Shown here piece after piece: positions 25,240-36,049 of a stretch of DNA of 64,000 nucleotides. The translations under genes and the position numbers were made by a program. How positions within the stretch are numbered: position 1 is the first letter of the stretch; each line of letters begins with the position of its first letter. Origin of the DNA: Hydra vulgaris (lineage: Eukaryota > Cnidaria > Hydrozoa > Anthoathecata > Hydridae); the NCBI RefSeq assembly GCF_038396675.1, contig NC_088933.1, positions 37,971,001 to 38,035,000 of the forward strand, given 5' to 3'. Under the pieces are notes generated by a model. That model was not told the DNA's origin and searched no databases. It saw only the letters and a list, made by a program, of their open reading frames with translations.

Positions 25240-26270
25240 ATCATTGATGCAAGCCAAGTTGTGGACAAAATGCGATGTGTCCTTCTATGACTGACATTGT
25301 GGTGTCATGGTAGCTACAAGATGTGCTTTCTCATCTTCAGTCAAGAGCTTTGAGAAAAGAGGAACTGTTGCAAGTTCCTAACTTAAGTACCAAGAGTGAA
25401 GTTGCATCATCTTGAGACAAGTGTTGCACAAATTTTCATCGCCAAACTCTTCTAGCCGTTGGATCAATCAAATAGGTATCATTGATTGGAGCATCCACAG
25501 CAGATCGAATGGTAAACCAAGACTGAACATAGATTAGAATCATAAAACGGTTGAACCGCTGAAGACCTTGAAATTCATATGATGTTAATTTCATAACATT
25601 CTCATTACCATTGAACAGGAGCTCCATCTTCAATGAGTATATGGCTTTCGCCATCCAGCAGGCTCTGTGGAGCATACCCGGTTTCCAAATTGCTAAGGAT
25701 GATTTGTGGATATCTGATTGGATATGAATGATTTCAGTGCATCAGTGATAGAAAGACAAGATGTTGTTAATTCGATAGGACTGTGTTGCTTTATCTTGGT
25801 CCAAGTTTCTCTAAATCTTTTAAAATTTTTATTTCAAGCCCAGTAGATGGTCCAAGACACACTTTGTATGCATCAGCCAACAGCACTTTATACTTGTGAT
25901 GCCAGCATACCATCCACATCAAATTTCATCCAAGTGAGAAGACTCAAGAAGACTGCAAGCTCCATTCAGTCGTCCTGTGTTGGATGCGGTGGTATCAAAA
26001 CACATAGCAACTACAAGAGAATCGGATTTTCATAACTTGAGATGACCAACTACAGCATTAGCTGCTGCCTTGCCAACCCTGATGTTAATGGAGGAACTCC
26101 TAGAAGGGTCACTCCATAAGAAATCATCCAGAGCATGACCCTTACGTCTCAGAATTTGTTCATTTTTGCCACACTTGCAGTCCATATTAAAAAAAATAAT
26201 AACTGCAAAATATTTAGTTAAAATACACATAGGTTACAGAAATATCGTCAGTTGAAATGATGCTGACTCT
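25240..26270 (-). pseudogene. Orphan transposase-like protein family, fossil
   Basis: Broken minus-strand frames give MDCKCGKNEQILRRKGHALD (from 26188), VGKAAANAVVGHL, CFDTTASNTGRLNGACSLLE (about 26020-25960), then RACWMAKAIYSLKMELLF and VDAPINDTYLI (25680-25450). This resembles a family of uncharacterised cnidarian and arthropod proteins that I believe are transposon-encoded. The DTTASNTG motif could be an RNase H-like catalytic aspartate, but I cannot name the superfamily. A matching piece in the opposite direction lies at 29215-29900. Several stops show it is dead. Confidence 0.5.
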
Positions 26271-26460
26271 TTTTAATCATTTTAGTGATTATCTGAAGCT
26301 ACTACAAAGCAACTTTGACATATAGTATCTTCATAATGGCTTGGGGAAATTTCCTAAAATTTGGTACCCCAATAAATTTTTACTTGAGGAATCCAAAAAT
26401 AGCACCCTCAAGCAATTTAAATGTTTTTTAAAACATTTATTTGAATAATACATCAAATAG

Positions 26461-27373
26461 CAGGCCTTCCCAGGAGAGGCGTGCGGTCGCACGCCTTGAG
26501 TGAACACGGATATATATTTTTTTTTTTGGATAACTCGGCCACGCTTTTTTAGCATATATTAAAAATAACGCATTTTTAAAAAGACGCTGAAAAAATCAAA
26601 TTAAATTCGTTGTATTATTTTGTAATTTTTTTAATAATTTATTCTTTTCATTAATAAGGAAATAATAACATAAAAATAATATATATATATATATTTTTTT
26701 TGAATTTTTTTTTCTTATAACAAATTTTTATTTTTTTATTCTACATTTTTTTTTTTTTAATTTTAAATTTTTTCGCATAAGTATGTCTTTTTACAAAAAA
26801 TAACTTCTAAGTTCTAGAAGAATTATTATCTACAAGGTTCTTGATAAGTATATGAATGTTTAGCTCATTCGGTTAAGACATTACAAAGCGCCGCGGAGAC
26901 CCGGGTTCGCATCCCGCGTCGGCAGAGCATATTTTTCAAAATTGATTAAAAAAGTTTTCGGTCACATTTTCTGTTTATTTTTTCGACTTGTCTCAAATAT
27001 CGTTGCTGAAAAAATCAACACCTAAAAATATATTATAAATAATTATAATATAAATAAATATAAATAAATAAATTTTTTTTTTAATGTTTACTAGACATAA
27101 AAAAAAAAATTGTAATAAGAAAAAAAAAATTTTTATAAATAAGTATAAATATATATATTTCATTTTTATGTTCATATTTTTATATTATTAATAGGAATAA
27201 ATTATGAATAAAAATAATAAAATAATACGACAATTTAGTTAGGTTTTTTCAGCGCCTTTTTAAAAATGCGTCATTAATATATGCTAAAAAACCGTGGCCA
27301 AACTCTCAAAAAATATATATATATGCGTGGTCACTCAAAGCGACCGACCGCACGCCTCTCCTGGGAAGGCCTG
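26461..27373. mobile_element. Non-autonomous element with about 130 bp inverted repeats
   Basis: The left end starts caggccttcccaggagaggc and the right end is its complement ending at 27373. Similarity continues inward for roughly 130 bp on each side through a GCGTGCGGTCG motif, an ATATAT stretch and a modulo-conserved gacgctgaaaaaat block. The 5 bp AATAG lies on both sides (26456-26460, 27374-27378). There is no protein inside; the middle holds a tRNA-like sequence. A related end with aaggcgtgcgatcgca is at 35625-35640. Confidence 0.85.
26854..26927 (+). other. tRNA-like sequence with intact A and B boxes
   Basis: TAGCTCATTCGG at 26861-26872 matches the Pol III A box consensus at 11 of 12 positions, and GGTTCGCATCC at 26904-26914 matches the B box at 10 of 11. 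Spacing is normal for a tRNA. The acceptor ends (gaatgtt and gtcggca) do not pair, so it is not a functional tRNA, but it could be a Pol III promoter. Confidence 0.7.
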
Positions 27374-27562
27374 AATAGTGTTATTTATTGACTAGTTTAG
27401 ACATTGGGCCAAGAGATAGACAGGGGGCCTCTGACCAACTATGCCCCCCCCCCCAAACTCCCTTTAATTTTTTTTGTTTTTGTTTTTTTTGTTTTTTGTT
27501 AAACATAAAATGAATTAATAATAAATTATTATTAAAATTTAATTTAAAAACATTTTTTTTTT

Positions 27563-29208
27563 CAGTTTAAGTTTGAGAAACAATTCATTTTCATTATTTC
27601 AATTCAAATCGGTGAATGCTTACCTCTTATTATTATCAAAAACAAGCAAAAGTTTTGTTTTGTTCTTTACTTGATTGTATTTTCTTAAAGAATGATTGTG
27701 AAATTTATTGTTTTTGTATTTTTTTGGCAAGTAATATAAATAATAAACATATTTAATATGGAGAAATTGTGACATTGGAAAAAATCTTAACATTCATTGC
27801 CAAAAAACTGGATTTTCTAGAAAACAAGGTTTTGTTCATTTCAAAGATCTTTCTTGTGAAAAACAAGAAGAAATAATATGGCAAGCAAATTTAAAGCAAA
27901 AATATTATTCAATAAGAATTATATGTTTTTATCTTAAGCAATTCTATGGAAATTTTTTGAGAGAAAAATTACAAAGTGTTGCAATCATTTTGGAGCACAC
28001 AAGGAAAGTAAAAAAATTGCTGTAAAAGATAATCTAACATTAACTACAACAAAATTGAAATGGAAATTAAAATAAAAACTATTTATTATTTATAAAAAAT
28101 TTTATATTTTCAATTGTTTAAAAAACTTAAAACTAAATTTGTTTCTTAGGTAATATAAAGATTTCCCTAAACTTGAATTCAAAAATTTTTTAAACATTAT
28201 CAATCTTTGTCATCTTAGTAAAGACTTTGATTTAAATGCTGAATAGGTATTTTTTGCTACCAGTTATGGTAAATCCCCCTGTGATGGTATTGGTGGGACT
28301 GTTAAAAGAGTTGTATGTCAAGAAAGTCTAAAACAAATAACTACTGGGAAGATTTTTGATATTAATTTAATGTACTCCTTATGCAAAGCCAAGATAAATG
28401 GAATTTGTTTTAAATTATTTTCTAAAGATGAAATCGACCAAACACATGCACAATTAGAAAAAAGATATTTAGGTGGAAGAATAGCTCTTGGCACAAGGAT
28501 GTATCATCATTTAATTCCAATTGCTTCAAACATTATAAGTTATAAAAAAAAACAAGTATTGATACATGTATTGAAAATATTTGATACCATTCTAAAAAGC
28601 AAACTTAATAAATAGATTTCATTAAACATTAAAAAATGAATTATTTTGCATGTTTTTATGACGGATTTTAGTTGGTAGGGATTGTTGAAGATGTAAGTGA
28701 GCTTGATATAAAAGATAGATTCATGAATCCAGATGCACCAAGTAAAAACTTTATTTGGTCAATTAGAAATGACAATGAATGTCATACATACAACATATCT
28801 GATTTAGATTTTGAAAATATAAGTAGTTGGTTACAAAAGAAAAAAATTAAATATATTTAAAATAATTTTGTTGTAATTTTATTTACCAATTTTGCATATA
28901 GAATTTGTCTTTCTTTTTTTCTTTTTTCAAATCCTTGGATGAAAGGCTTAGAAAGAGGGGGGTTAAAATAAATCCGACTGTCCACCTTATTATGTCAATG
29001 ACTATATTTGTCTTAAACTGCTAAATAATACTATAAAGATATTGATTGTTAAAATGTTATAAAAAATATTTCAATATCTTTGATTTTAAAATTTATGATT
29101 TTTAAAATCATGAAAAGATCTCAGTTTTGAGTGCTTACTTTGTAATAAGAGGTGAGTATTTATCTATTTGAAATAATGAAAATAAATTGTTTCTCAAACT
29201 TAAACTGA
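27563..29208 (+). mobile_element. DNA transposon with over 60 bp inverted repeats
   Basis: Positions 27563-27630 (cagtttaagtttgagaaaca, then cattttcattatttcaa) are matched by the complement of 29145-29208 with few differences, ending in a conserved CCTCTTATTA. Between them lies the plus-strand pseudogene 27780-28860. Short T and A runs flank the ends, so no target duplication can be read. Confidence 0.75.
27780..28860 (+). pseudogene. Orphan transposon-encoded protein with CDGIGGTVKR motif
   Basis: Pieces in order: CQKTGFSRKQGFVHFKDLSC (27800-27860), FFATSYGKSPCDGIGGTVKR (28253-28312), an open stretch at 28370-28615 ending with GTRMYHHLIPIAS, and a last exon-like piece at 28670-28860 (VGIVEDVSELDIKDRFMNP, then SKNFIWSIRNDNECHTY). 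I remember the ATxHGKSxCDGIGGxVKR motif and the final FMHPxGPxxxFxWPxxxD motif from uncharacterised transposon-like proteins of cnidarians and arthropods. A T-rich stretch and a 'tttttagttggtag' acceptor-like site before 28672 suggest an intron. No catalytic triad can be assigned. Confidence 0.55.
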
Positions 29209-29214
29209 AAAAAA

Positions 29215-29900
29215 ATGCGGAGTCAGCAATATTTCAACTGACGATATTTCTGGAACTTATGTGTATTTATAGCTAAAATTTTTGTAGTTTTTTTTTTTTT
29301 ATATGGACTGCAAGTGAGGTAAAAATGAACAAATTCTGAGATGTAAGGGTGTCAAAAATGTTTTTTTTTTTTTGAATGATTTTATATGGAATTATTTGGC
29401 TATCAACATCATTGCTAAAAAAAGAGAGATTCACAAGGGGTAACCCTTGTGAGTCTCTCTTTTTTTAGCAATGAAAAAACCGTGTAAAAAGGCTTGAAGT
29501 AAAGGATTTATGGATACAATTGTAAAAATGAACTTAGATGACTTTGTAACAAATAGATCAAAATATGTATTTGAAGTGCTTGGAATAAATTGGACATTTA
29601 TGAAGGATCATTGCCTAAACACATGGAGTACAGTAACCGAATACCAAGGGCATACAAAATTGTTAATTCTATGAAAGTTGTGAATGACACAGCCAAAAGA
29701 GGGGTGAAACTTGTTTCAGATTACATAAAAATCTTGACGAAAAATGAAACCCAATTGCAACATGTTTTACAAACTGTGGAAGAATATTGACGTTGAATTC
29801 CAGATATGCGAAAGTCCACAATTGTGAAGGCATTAATAAAAACAAGTGAACAATCAACAAGTGAAAACAAGTGAACAATTTGTATCAAAATCTGATTAAA
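29215..29900 (+). pseudogene. Second copy of the orphan transposase at 25240-26270, inverted and internally deleted
   Basis: The sequence 29221-29352 (gtcagcaatatttcaactga, then atatggactgcaagtg) is the complement of 26260-26135 with few changes, including the MDCK...KMNKF start region. After a perfect-looking hairpin (29411-29472) it continues with the family's C-terminal end: RAYKIVNSMKVVNDTAKRGV and ILTKNETQLQHVLQTVEEY (29650-29788). The whole catalytic middle is missing. Confidence 0.6.
29411..29472. repeat. Short-loop inverted repeat
   Basis: Arms of 29 bp (29411-29439 and 29444-29472) with one mismatch and a 4 nt loop. Confidence 0.95.
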
Positions 29901-31079
29901 AAAAACATTAAATTTGAATAAAAAAATTAAAACTTTGCATCCAAAAAAAATTTAAATACATTTGTTTTTATTTTCCATTGACCCTCAGATCTGATAATAT
30001 TAAGTTCATTAAGCAACCCCTAGATATCAAAATATCCTAATAATTTTTGCACAGTTTTTTTTTTTAGTTAAAAGGAACACAATAAAGGGTTGAGAGTCCA
30101 ATTTTGAACACTTTTTTTTCACACCCTAATGTACATTTATATATTCCATTTTATCAGTCAATATAATAAACTGAAAAATGAATATACTAAACTCAAATTA
30201 AAATAATTGTAAAAAAAATCAAAAAAAGATTGAAATCTTAAATATGAACCATATATATATATGCATAAACTAATTTAAAAAAGATTTTGTAATGATAATT
30301 AAATGGTATCATTACCATATCATATTTAAGTGGTATTTTGAAAACTCTTAAGAATTTTATTACAATAACACTTCTTATTCACTGTTAAGAAAATTGGATG
30401 TGATTTAAACTAAAGGAAAGATTTAGATCAAAATGAAACTTGTGTGAACCACTTTTCTATATGAAACACAGAAAAATTTTGAAAAAAAATAAGAAACAAC
30501 AAAAGAAACAATAATAAAAGATTACTTCATAAGATGCCTATTAAAGCATACAAGACCGTTTTTTTTAATTAATTTTAGAACAAATGCTTTTAACACAGTG
30601 AAACACTTTTACAATATAAAACAAATGTTTTAATACTGTGTCTTATATGTAGTTTAGCCAAAATGGTTAAAATGCATATTATCGATTTTTTTAAATTATA
30701 TGACTATATGCCTCTATTTATGAACGAATGTCGAATAGCGAATTTATCATACAAAAAATCATTCTTAAATTTTTATTTTATTTCCCCAAGGACTATAGAA
30801 AAATATTAAGTTAAGGAGATAGCTACATTTTTTAAAAAAAATTCTTTTAACCCTACTTTAACATTACAATTCAAAAACAAAAACCACGAATAAGCTTCTA
30901 TGCATAGAAACAAGTTGTGTCTAAAATTAAAAGGCGAATATCAATATTATTAACATAATCGTTAATCAATATGGGGTACCATATGGAAACCTTATGTATA
31001 TTGAATGCATTATCACACACAAACCTTTATTTAAAATATTCTAAATGTAAACACAACAACTTTAAATATTCCTTCTTAC
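29901..31079. other. AT-rich intron or intergenic DNA
   Basis: No coding similarity seen. It lies within the inferred Hakai intron between the exons at 31080 and 24694. Confidence 0.4.
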
Positions 31080-31238
31080 CTTCACTCCGGCCATCATCTC
31101 TTTCTCTTTTTGATCTTGATTTATTAGATTTAACTGATGACTTTGTTTTACTTTTTGTTTTCTTTGTTAGATTAAGGTTAATTGATTTGCGGACATTGTG
31201 AGGAGCACTTGATAAAGGATTGTCTTCAAGTTCGAGAT
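31080..31238 (-). CDS. CBLL1: Hakai/CBLL1-like E3 ligase, N-terminal exon
   Basis: On the minus strand the acceptor tctattttcag is followed by a 159 bp exon ending in GTGAAG, then the donor gtaagaag. It begins and ends in phase 1 and joins in frame to the exon at 24591-24694. The encoded 53 residues (LELEDNPLSSAPHNVRKSIN, then lysine- and serine-rich sequence) resemble the N-terminal basic segment of Hakai, where a DVRRRIPIKLISK-type motif is found (here NVRKSINLNLTKK). The upstream exon with the start codon was not found. Being strongly basic it could be nuclear-targeting, in line with nuclear speckle and m6A-writer roles of the family. Confidence 0.65.
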
Positions 31239-31960
31239 CTGAAAATAGATTTAAACGCAATCTTAGGTATTAAATTATATTTTCCACTCATTTTTTCTTT
31301 AACTTTTTCACAACTACTTTTTTAAAAACTAATTGATTCTTTTCTCTTTATTAGACTTTTTATCTATATTTTATTAACTTTTTCCTATACTCTTGTATAG
31401 CGGGTAATAAAATATGTTGTTAAAAAACCAGTACCCAGCATTGCAGTGAATGAAGAATTTTGATTGCTGTAAACTCTGGGTAACTTTAGTGCTTAGCCTA
31501 ATGAAAACTAAAACAATTTTCAGCAAAAACAACATGAAAAAAAATTTACTTTGATTTACATATATTCAAATTTAGCAATAAAAATATGGTGATTCTTTGA
31601 TGATATGAGGTTGAAACAACATCTTTACTATTAAATAAAGTAAAAATCTACCAAGTGTTAGCTTTGCAAATAAGAATTCACTTAAAAACAATGATAATAA
31701 TAGTCGGAACCTTCCTCCTGTCAATTTGGGAAAGGAAATTAATAAAGATGTTATTGTTGATCTAATGAATTTCCTTGAACTTTTATAAAAAGATTTAAAA
31801 GTTAGAGTCGAGTAAGACCTAACTTGTTTTTTTGTTGTCTGTTTGTTAGAAACCAATATGTGCAGAACAATTTTTTGATGCTAATCCATTCAACATATTT
31901 TATTATGTAGGAGGAAAAAATGTTGCAGAAATTAAAACATTAATTGCTGTCATTTTTCTA
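31239..31960. other. AT-rich DNA, nothing recognised
   Basis: Open stretches on the minus strand (31572-31856) show no family features. Confidence 0.35.
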
Positions 31961-32287
31961 ATGAGAGTTATTAGCGAACTCAACACTCATAATTTTTGTG
32001 AAGCACCCTCAAATAACACTTTCATAGATTATCTTCACGACTCAATTAAGTTTATGTTATCTTTAATAAAGCTTAATACAGTACTTGTTTTTGATAATTC
32101 TGTACACCAGCTAACTGGGAATTATTTTCCAGGAATAAAACACATGATGCAAAAAACAAGCATCTTTCTAAAGTATCCAATCACAAGGTATCCTTCAAAA
32201 CAATGGGAAACCACTAAAATTGTGCAAGTAAGCAAAAATTGCCTATCTAAGATATGGCTACATAATGAAAGCTGCTTTGAAATATAA
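31961..32287 (+). other. Unrecognised 108-codon open frame
   Basis: It encodes FCEAPSNNTFIDYLHDSIKF and KHMMQKTSIFLKYPITRYPS with ordinary amino-acid composition; the same frame continues upstream as FDANPFNIFYYVGGKNVAEI from about 31875. I do not recognise the family. It may be a decayed transposon piece, since it adjoins the piggyBac fossil. Confidence 0.25.
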
Positions 32288-32499
32288 CAGTGTTAACCCT
32301 TTAAGGTCTTAAAAAATTTTTTTTTTTGCCTATCAGGTCCAAATTTTTTTTTTACTTATTGACCTTTAATATAACAGAAAAAATATGTTTGACCCATGGC
32401 TTCTCTTTATTTTTTATAAAAAATAGGTTTTGAGTGTATCACTAAATTGTTTAATTTTTATTCTGCCATAAACACTATGACTCAAGTGCAAGCACTAAA

Positions 32500-33300
32500 C
32501 AAGAAAAAAGAAAAATATGTAAACACTTGTTTTTTATGCACAAGTAAATTACAATATTATTTTTGGATCAGAACTTGTTGCCTGTCCTGCCATGCCAAAA
32601 CCATAACATTGGAAAAGTGTACATATGCAGAAACTTTATGCTTCTTTAATTTGAGTTTTTTTTTCATCTTTAGGTAACTGTTTTCTATTTTTCATTATTG
32701 CCCCTGTAGTTTGTATGTTCATTTTGAGAAGCTCTTGTGCAAGAGAAAAACTAGTATATAATCTGTCAGTGAATAAATGATAACCACTAGCTTGGGCAGC
32801 CTCTAAAAGCTCATCACACAAATGCAACACGATTCGACTTGTAAACTGCATCATAGGTCTTGTCAAACTTTCAGTAGTGCAATTACCATAATACGGTTCA
32901 AAGAAATTAATATAACCTGTTTCACTATTGGCTAAGACAAAAACATGAATGCCCCATTTTGAGGGTTTTTGTGGATAGTAAATGCAAAATGCAACTCTAC
33001 CTTTGAATCCAATAGTACTTTCATCAATTGCAAAATTACGAGATGCGACATACTATATATAGAACAGGAACTTTTTATTTCTGATACAACACGATGCACT
33101 TTTCTTACACGTCTATTCAATTCATTAAATGGATTTGATGGTGTGGATATGTGCAGCATAAAATGTATCTGAAGAAACCAAGTTCTAGAGAAAACTGAAA
33201 AAAATGACATGTAGTTCAGCCAATCACAAGAAAAATAATGTTTTATACTTGATTTTTCATTGATTGTCAATTGCAAAAAACATTGAACATTTTGTACAAA
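32500..33300 (-). pseudogene. piggyBac-type transposase fragment
   Basis: The minus strand reads RTWFLQIHFMLHISTPSNPF, NRRVRKVHRVV (33210-33090), NFAIDESTIGFKGRVAF (33035-32985, holding a catalytic aspartate), KPSKWGIHVFVLANSETGY, EPYYGNCTTESLTRPMMQFT, CDELLEAAQASGYHLFTDRL (32830-32770, with the second aspartate in FTDR), and MKNRKQLPK. These are core motifs of the piggyBac DDD transposase (DDE_Tnp_1_7). N- and C-terminal parts and terminal repeats were not found, and one frameshift separates the two main pieces near 32930. Confidence 0.8.
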
Positions 33301-33439
33301 GCAGTTTGCAAAAAAACAGGTTACTAAGCCACTTTTTAGATGTCGAATTTCAAGTGATTATAAACTAAACAACTGTAACTTATTATGAAAAGATAAATTT
33401 CTATGTTCCTAATTTTCTTCAAGAACTTTTGCTGAACAC

Positions 33440-34150
33440 TTTAAACTGTTTTAATCAATCCAATTTGGTGTGGCGACCAAACTGGAGAACAATATTCAAA
33501 AAAATTGCTCTTATATAGGTAGTGAAAGCTCTAAGTTGGATACAAGGGTTGCGAGTTTTAAAGTATTTCAAAATTAAGTATACTCTAGAGTTAGCTTGAT
33601 GGACAATGTTAGAAATATGATTTTTATAGTTTAAGTTACAGTCAATTGTTACTTTTTTTAAGTTGGAAGACCAAGCTGAAGTACAATCACCTAACTTAGA
33701 GTTATCTTCTATACTTTTGCATGAGGAAGTTGCTCTTTGGATGAGGATAGTGCAAAACATTTACTCTTTGGATGAGAATAGTGCAAAACATTTACTCTTT
33801 GGATGAGGATAGTGCAAAACATTTACTCTTTGGATGAGGAAGTGCAAAACATTTGCTCTTTGCATGAGGAAGTGCAAAACATTTACTATTAGCAATTGTT
33901 ATTTTTGCCCAGAGTACAAGTTTATTTAGAGCAAAAACTAAATCTTGGCTTAAAACCATATCACATTACTAACTAATGACTTTAGAATAACAGCGTAAAT
34001 TTTAAAAGAACAATCAAGATTACTAGTTATGGCTGTTAAATCATTAACATATAATAGAAATGTGGGACCTATCACCCTACCCTGTGGAACACGGAACTCC
34101 ACTAATAATCCGTATTGGGTTTGATAGTGAACTACCAACCTTGACTTGTT
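33440..34150 (-). pseudogene. CR1-like LINE, reverse transcriptase C-terminal half
   Basis: The minus strand carries VPQGRVIGPTFLLYVNDLTA (34090-34030, the palm motif before the catalytic box), then after a minisatellite insertion KKVTIDCNLNYKNHISNIV, RVYLILKYFKTRN and a C-terminal stretch ending FGRHTKLD. The order and style match a CR1-type reverse transcriptase and differ from the Jockey/Daphne-like family elsewhere in the window. Confidence 0.7.
33733..33885 (+). repeat. Minisatellite, five copies of 30-31 bp
   Basis: Units of ctctttggatgaggatagtg plus caaaacattta repeat five times. The last two units lack one base and carry a few substitutions. The array lies inside the reverse transcriptase fossil. 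Confidence 0.95.
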
Positions 34151-34849
34151 GATACCTATCAGTGAGAAATGGAGAAATTCAATTCAGAATATTACTTCAT
34201 TCATAGATCATCCAGGTCATATTTTGAAAATCCGGAAAATTGTTTAGGAAATATCCGAGAAAAATCCAGAATAAATTTTCCTCTTATTTGAATTTGAAAA
34301 AACTTAGCTTTTAGCTGATTTGTTTCAAATTTTTTTACATACAAATAAACTTTCATACAAATAATATTTGTATGAGTGATGAGTAAAAAATACAAAAATA
34401 TATACCTAAACTTGTATGTATAGAAAATGTTTTGAATATCCGGAAAAACTAATAGTTAAAAGAAATATCCGGAATTTCAGAAATATCTGAAAAAAGATAA
34501 TTTCTGCTCATTAAAATTTAAAAAAAAAAAAAAAGGTTACTCTTATTTTTTTTTAATCAATATGTGTTTAAAAAAGTGCCTTCTGAGAACGAATTTTTTT
34601 AAAGCAACTTGTTTTACCCAGTGGTCCCAAGATGTGCTTTAAATATTTAAATATGATTTTGAAAATTTTAATTTACCTTTGAAAGAATATAAAATGGTTT
34701 TACAATACTTTTTAAATATATAACTATTTCCTTTATATTTGTAAACTAATTTATTACATAAAGATAGATTTAAATGTGTAAAAGCAACCATAAAACTTCA
34801 TTTTCTGATTCAAGAATAGAAACGCTTTTGTTTAAGATAATTTCTTTCA

Positions 34850-35300
34850 ATAAAGGAATTAAAACTTTTTATTTATTGTTAATTCAAAATCACTTTAATT
34901 TTGTATGACATAAGCTTTATTTATGAACACAAATTATGTTTACAAATATTTTATTGGTAACAAATCAAATATATCTATAAATTGTTTACAACCATTATTA
35001 AAAACAGTTCATTAAATACATACAAAAACAAAAACAAAAAAAACTAATTTATGATAAAACTAAAGATTTATATGTTATGTATAAATGAATGTATAATAAA
35101 ACTTATGATTTAACTAAAGATTATTATGTTATGTATAAAATAACTTTTAGAAATAAATAATCAACTATAATCTTTTTCCAATAATGAATTTAGATTACTT
35201 TATTGATTTTTGTTACAGTTATTGTTTAAAAGATTTTAACACAATTTCAATTAAATTTAATTACAACATGGTACTTTAAAATACACTAACCACGCAATTT
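34850..35300 (+). mobile_element. Degenerate copy of the CAGGCC-type element's right part
   Basis: The stretch around 35255-35310 (attacaacatggtactttaa, then aatacactaaccacgcaatt) matches 24073-24130 with scattered substitutions, and the AT-rich sequence before it also resembles 23800-24060. No termini were found. Confidence 0.4.
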
Positions 35301-35349
35301 AACTTTTAAAGAAATAAAAAACCATTTCTTAAATTCCATAAATAAAATT

Positions 35350-35381
<32 letters not shown>

Positions 35382-35418
35382 GCACACACACACGCACACA
35401 CACACACACACACACACA
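35350..35418. repeat. (TA)n-(CA)n microsatellite
   Basis: A TA tract passes into CA repeats with occasional CG, ending next to a small TIR element. Confidence 0.95.
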
Positions 35419-35420
35419 TA

Positions 35421-35592
35421 GTGCTTGAAGTGAGGCAGGATGCGGCTGGATTCCATCCCATCTTTTTTTTATAAAGTATAAACCATCCCGCCACCTTTTT
35501 ATAAATCTCTATATATAACAATAATTAGGCGGGAAGGTATTTTTAATTTACTGAATACCATCCCATTACTTTTTTTTTCCCACTTCGAGCAC
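35421..35592. mobile_element. Miniature inverted-repeat element, 172 bp
   Basis: The ends gtgcttgaagtg and cacttcgagcac are complementary except for one base and are flanked by TA on both sides (35419-35420, 35593-35594). The interior contains a partly complementary ccatccca/ggcggga segment. No coding content. Confidence 0.65.
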
Positions 35593-36049
35593 TATATATA
35601 CATATCAATTGCAGACAGGAAAGGCGTGCGATCGCACTCTATTCCTGACACACATTTGTAATTTTTTTGCAACAACTTAACCACAGCTAAAATTTTGAAA
35701 ACGTTTGAAAAATGCGCTAAATAAAGTATAAGGTAATAAAGCAAGAAATTGCTTTTAAAGATTGTTTACTATAAAAACATTTATTTAAATTATCAAAAGA
35801 TATTGTTAAAAAGTGTATTTGTTACAATGAATATAAAAGTTTTTAAAAAACTTTGTACAATAAATAAAGTAAAATAAAAAAATAAGCAACATTGATAAAG
35901 TTCACCACTATAATTATAGTTATAAAACGTAATGTACAGCTAACAAAAATGACAATTCTTTTTACGTGTTTATTTGCTTTTTTAAAATAATTTTAGACTT
36001 TATTAACATCGGAATTTATAACTTATGGAATTTTTAGATTGGGCTCTCA

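Noticed and set aside
26854..26927. Functional tRNA gene
   Set aside because: A and B boxes are good but the acceptor ends cannot pair and no clean anticodon arm forms; called tRNA-like only.
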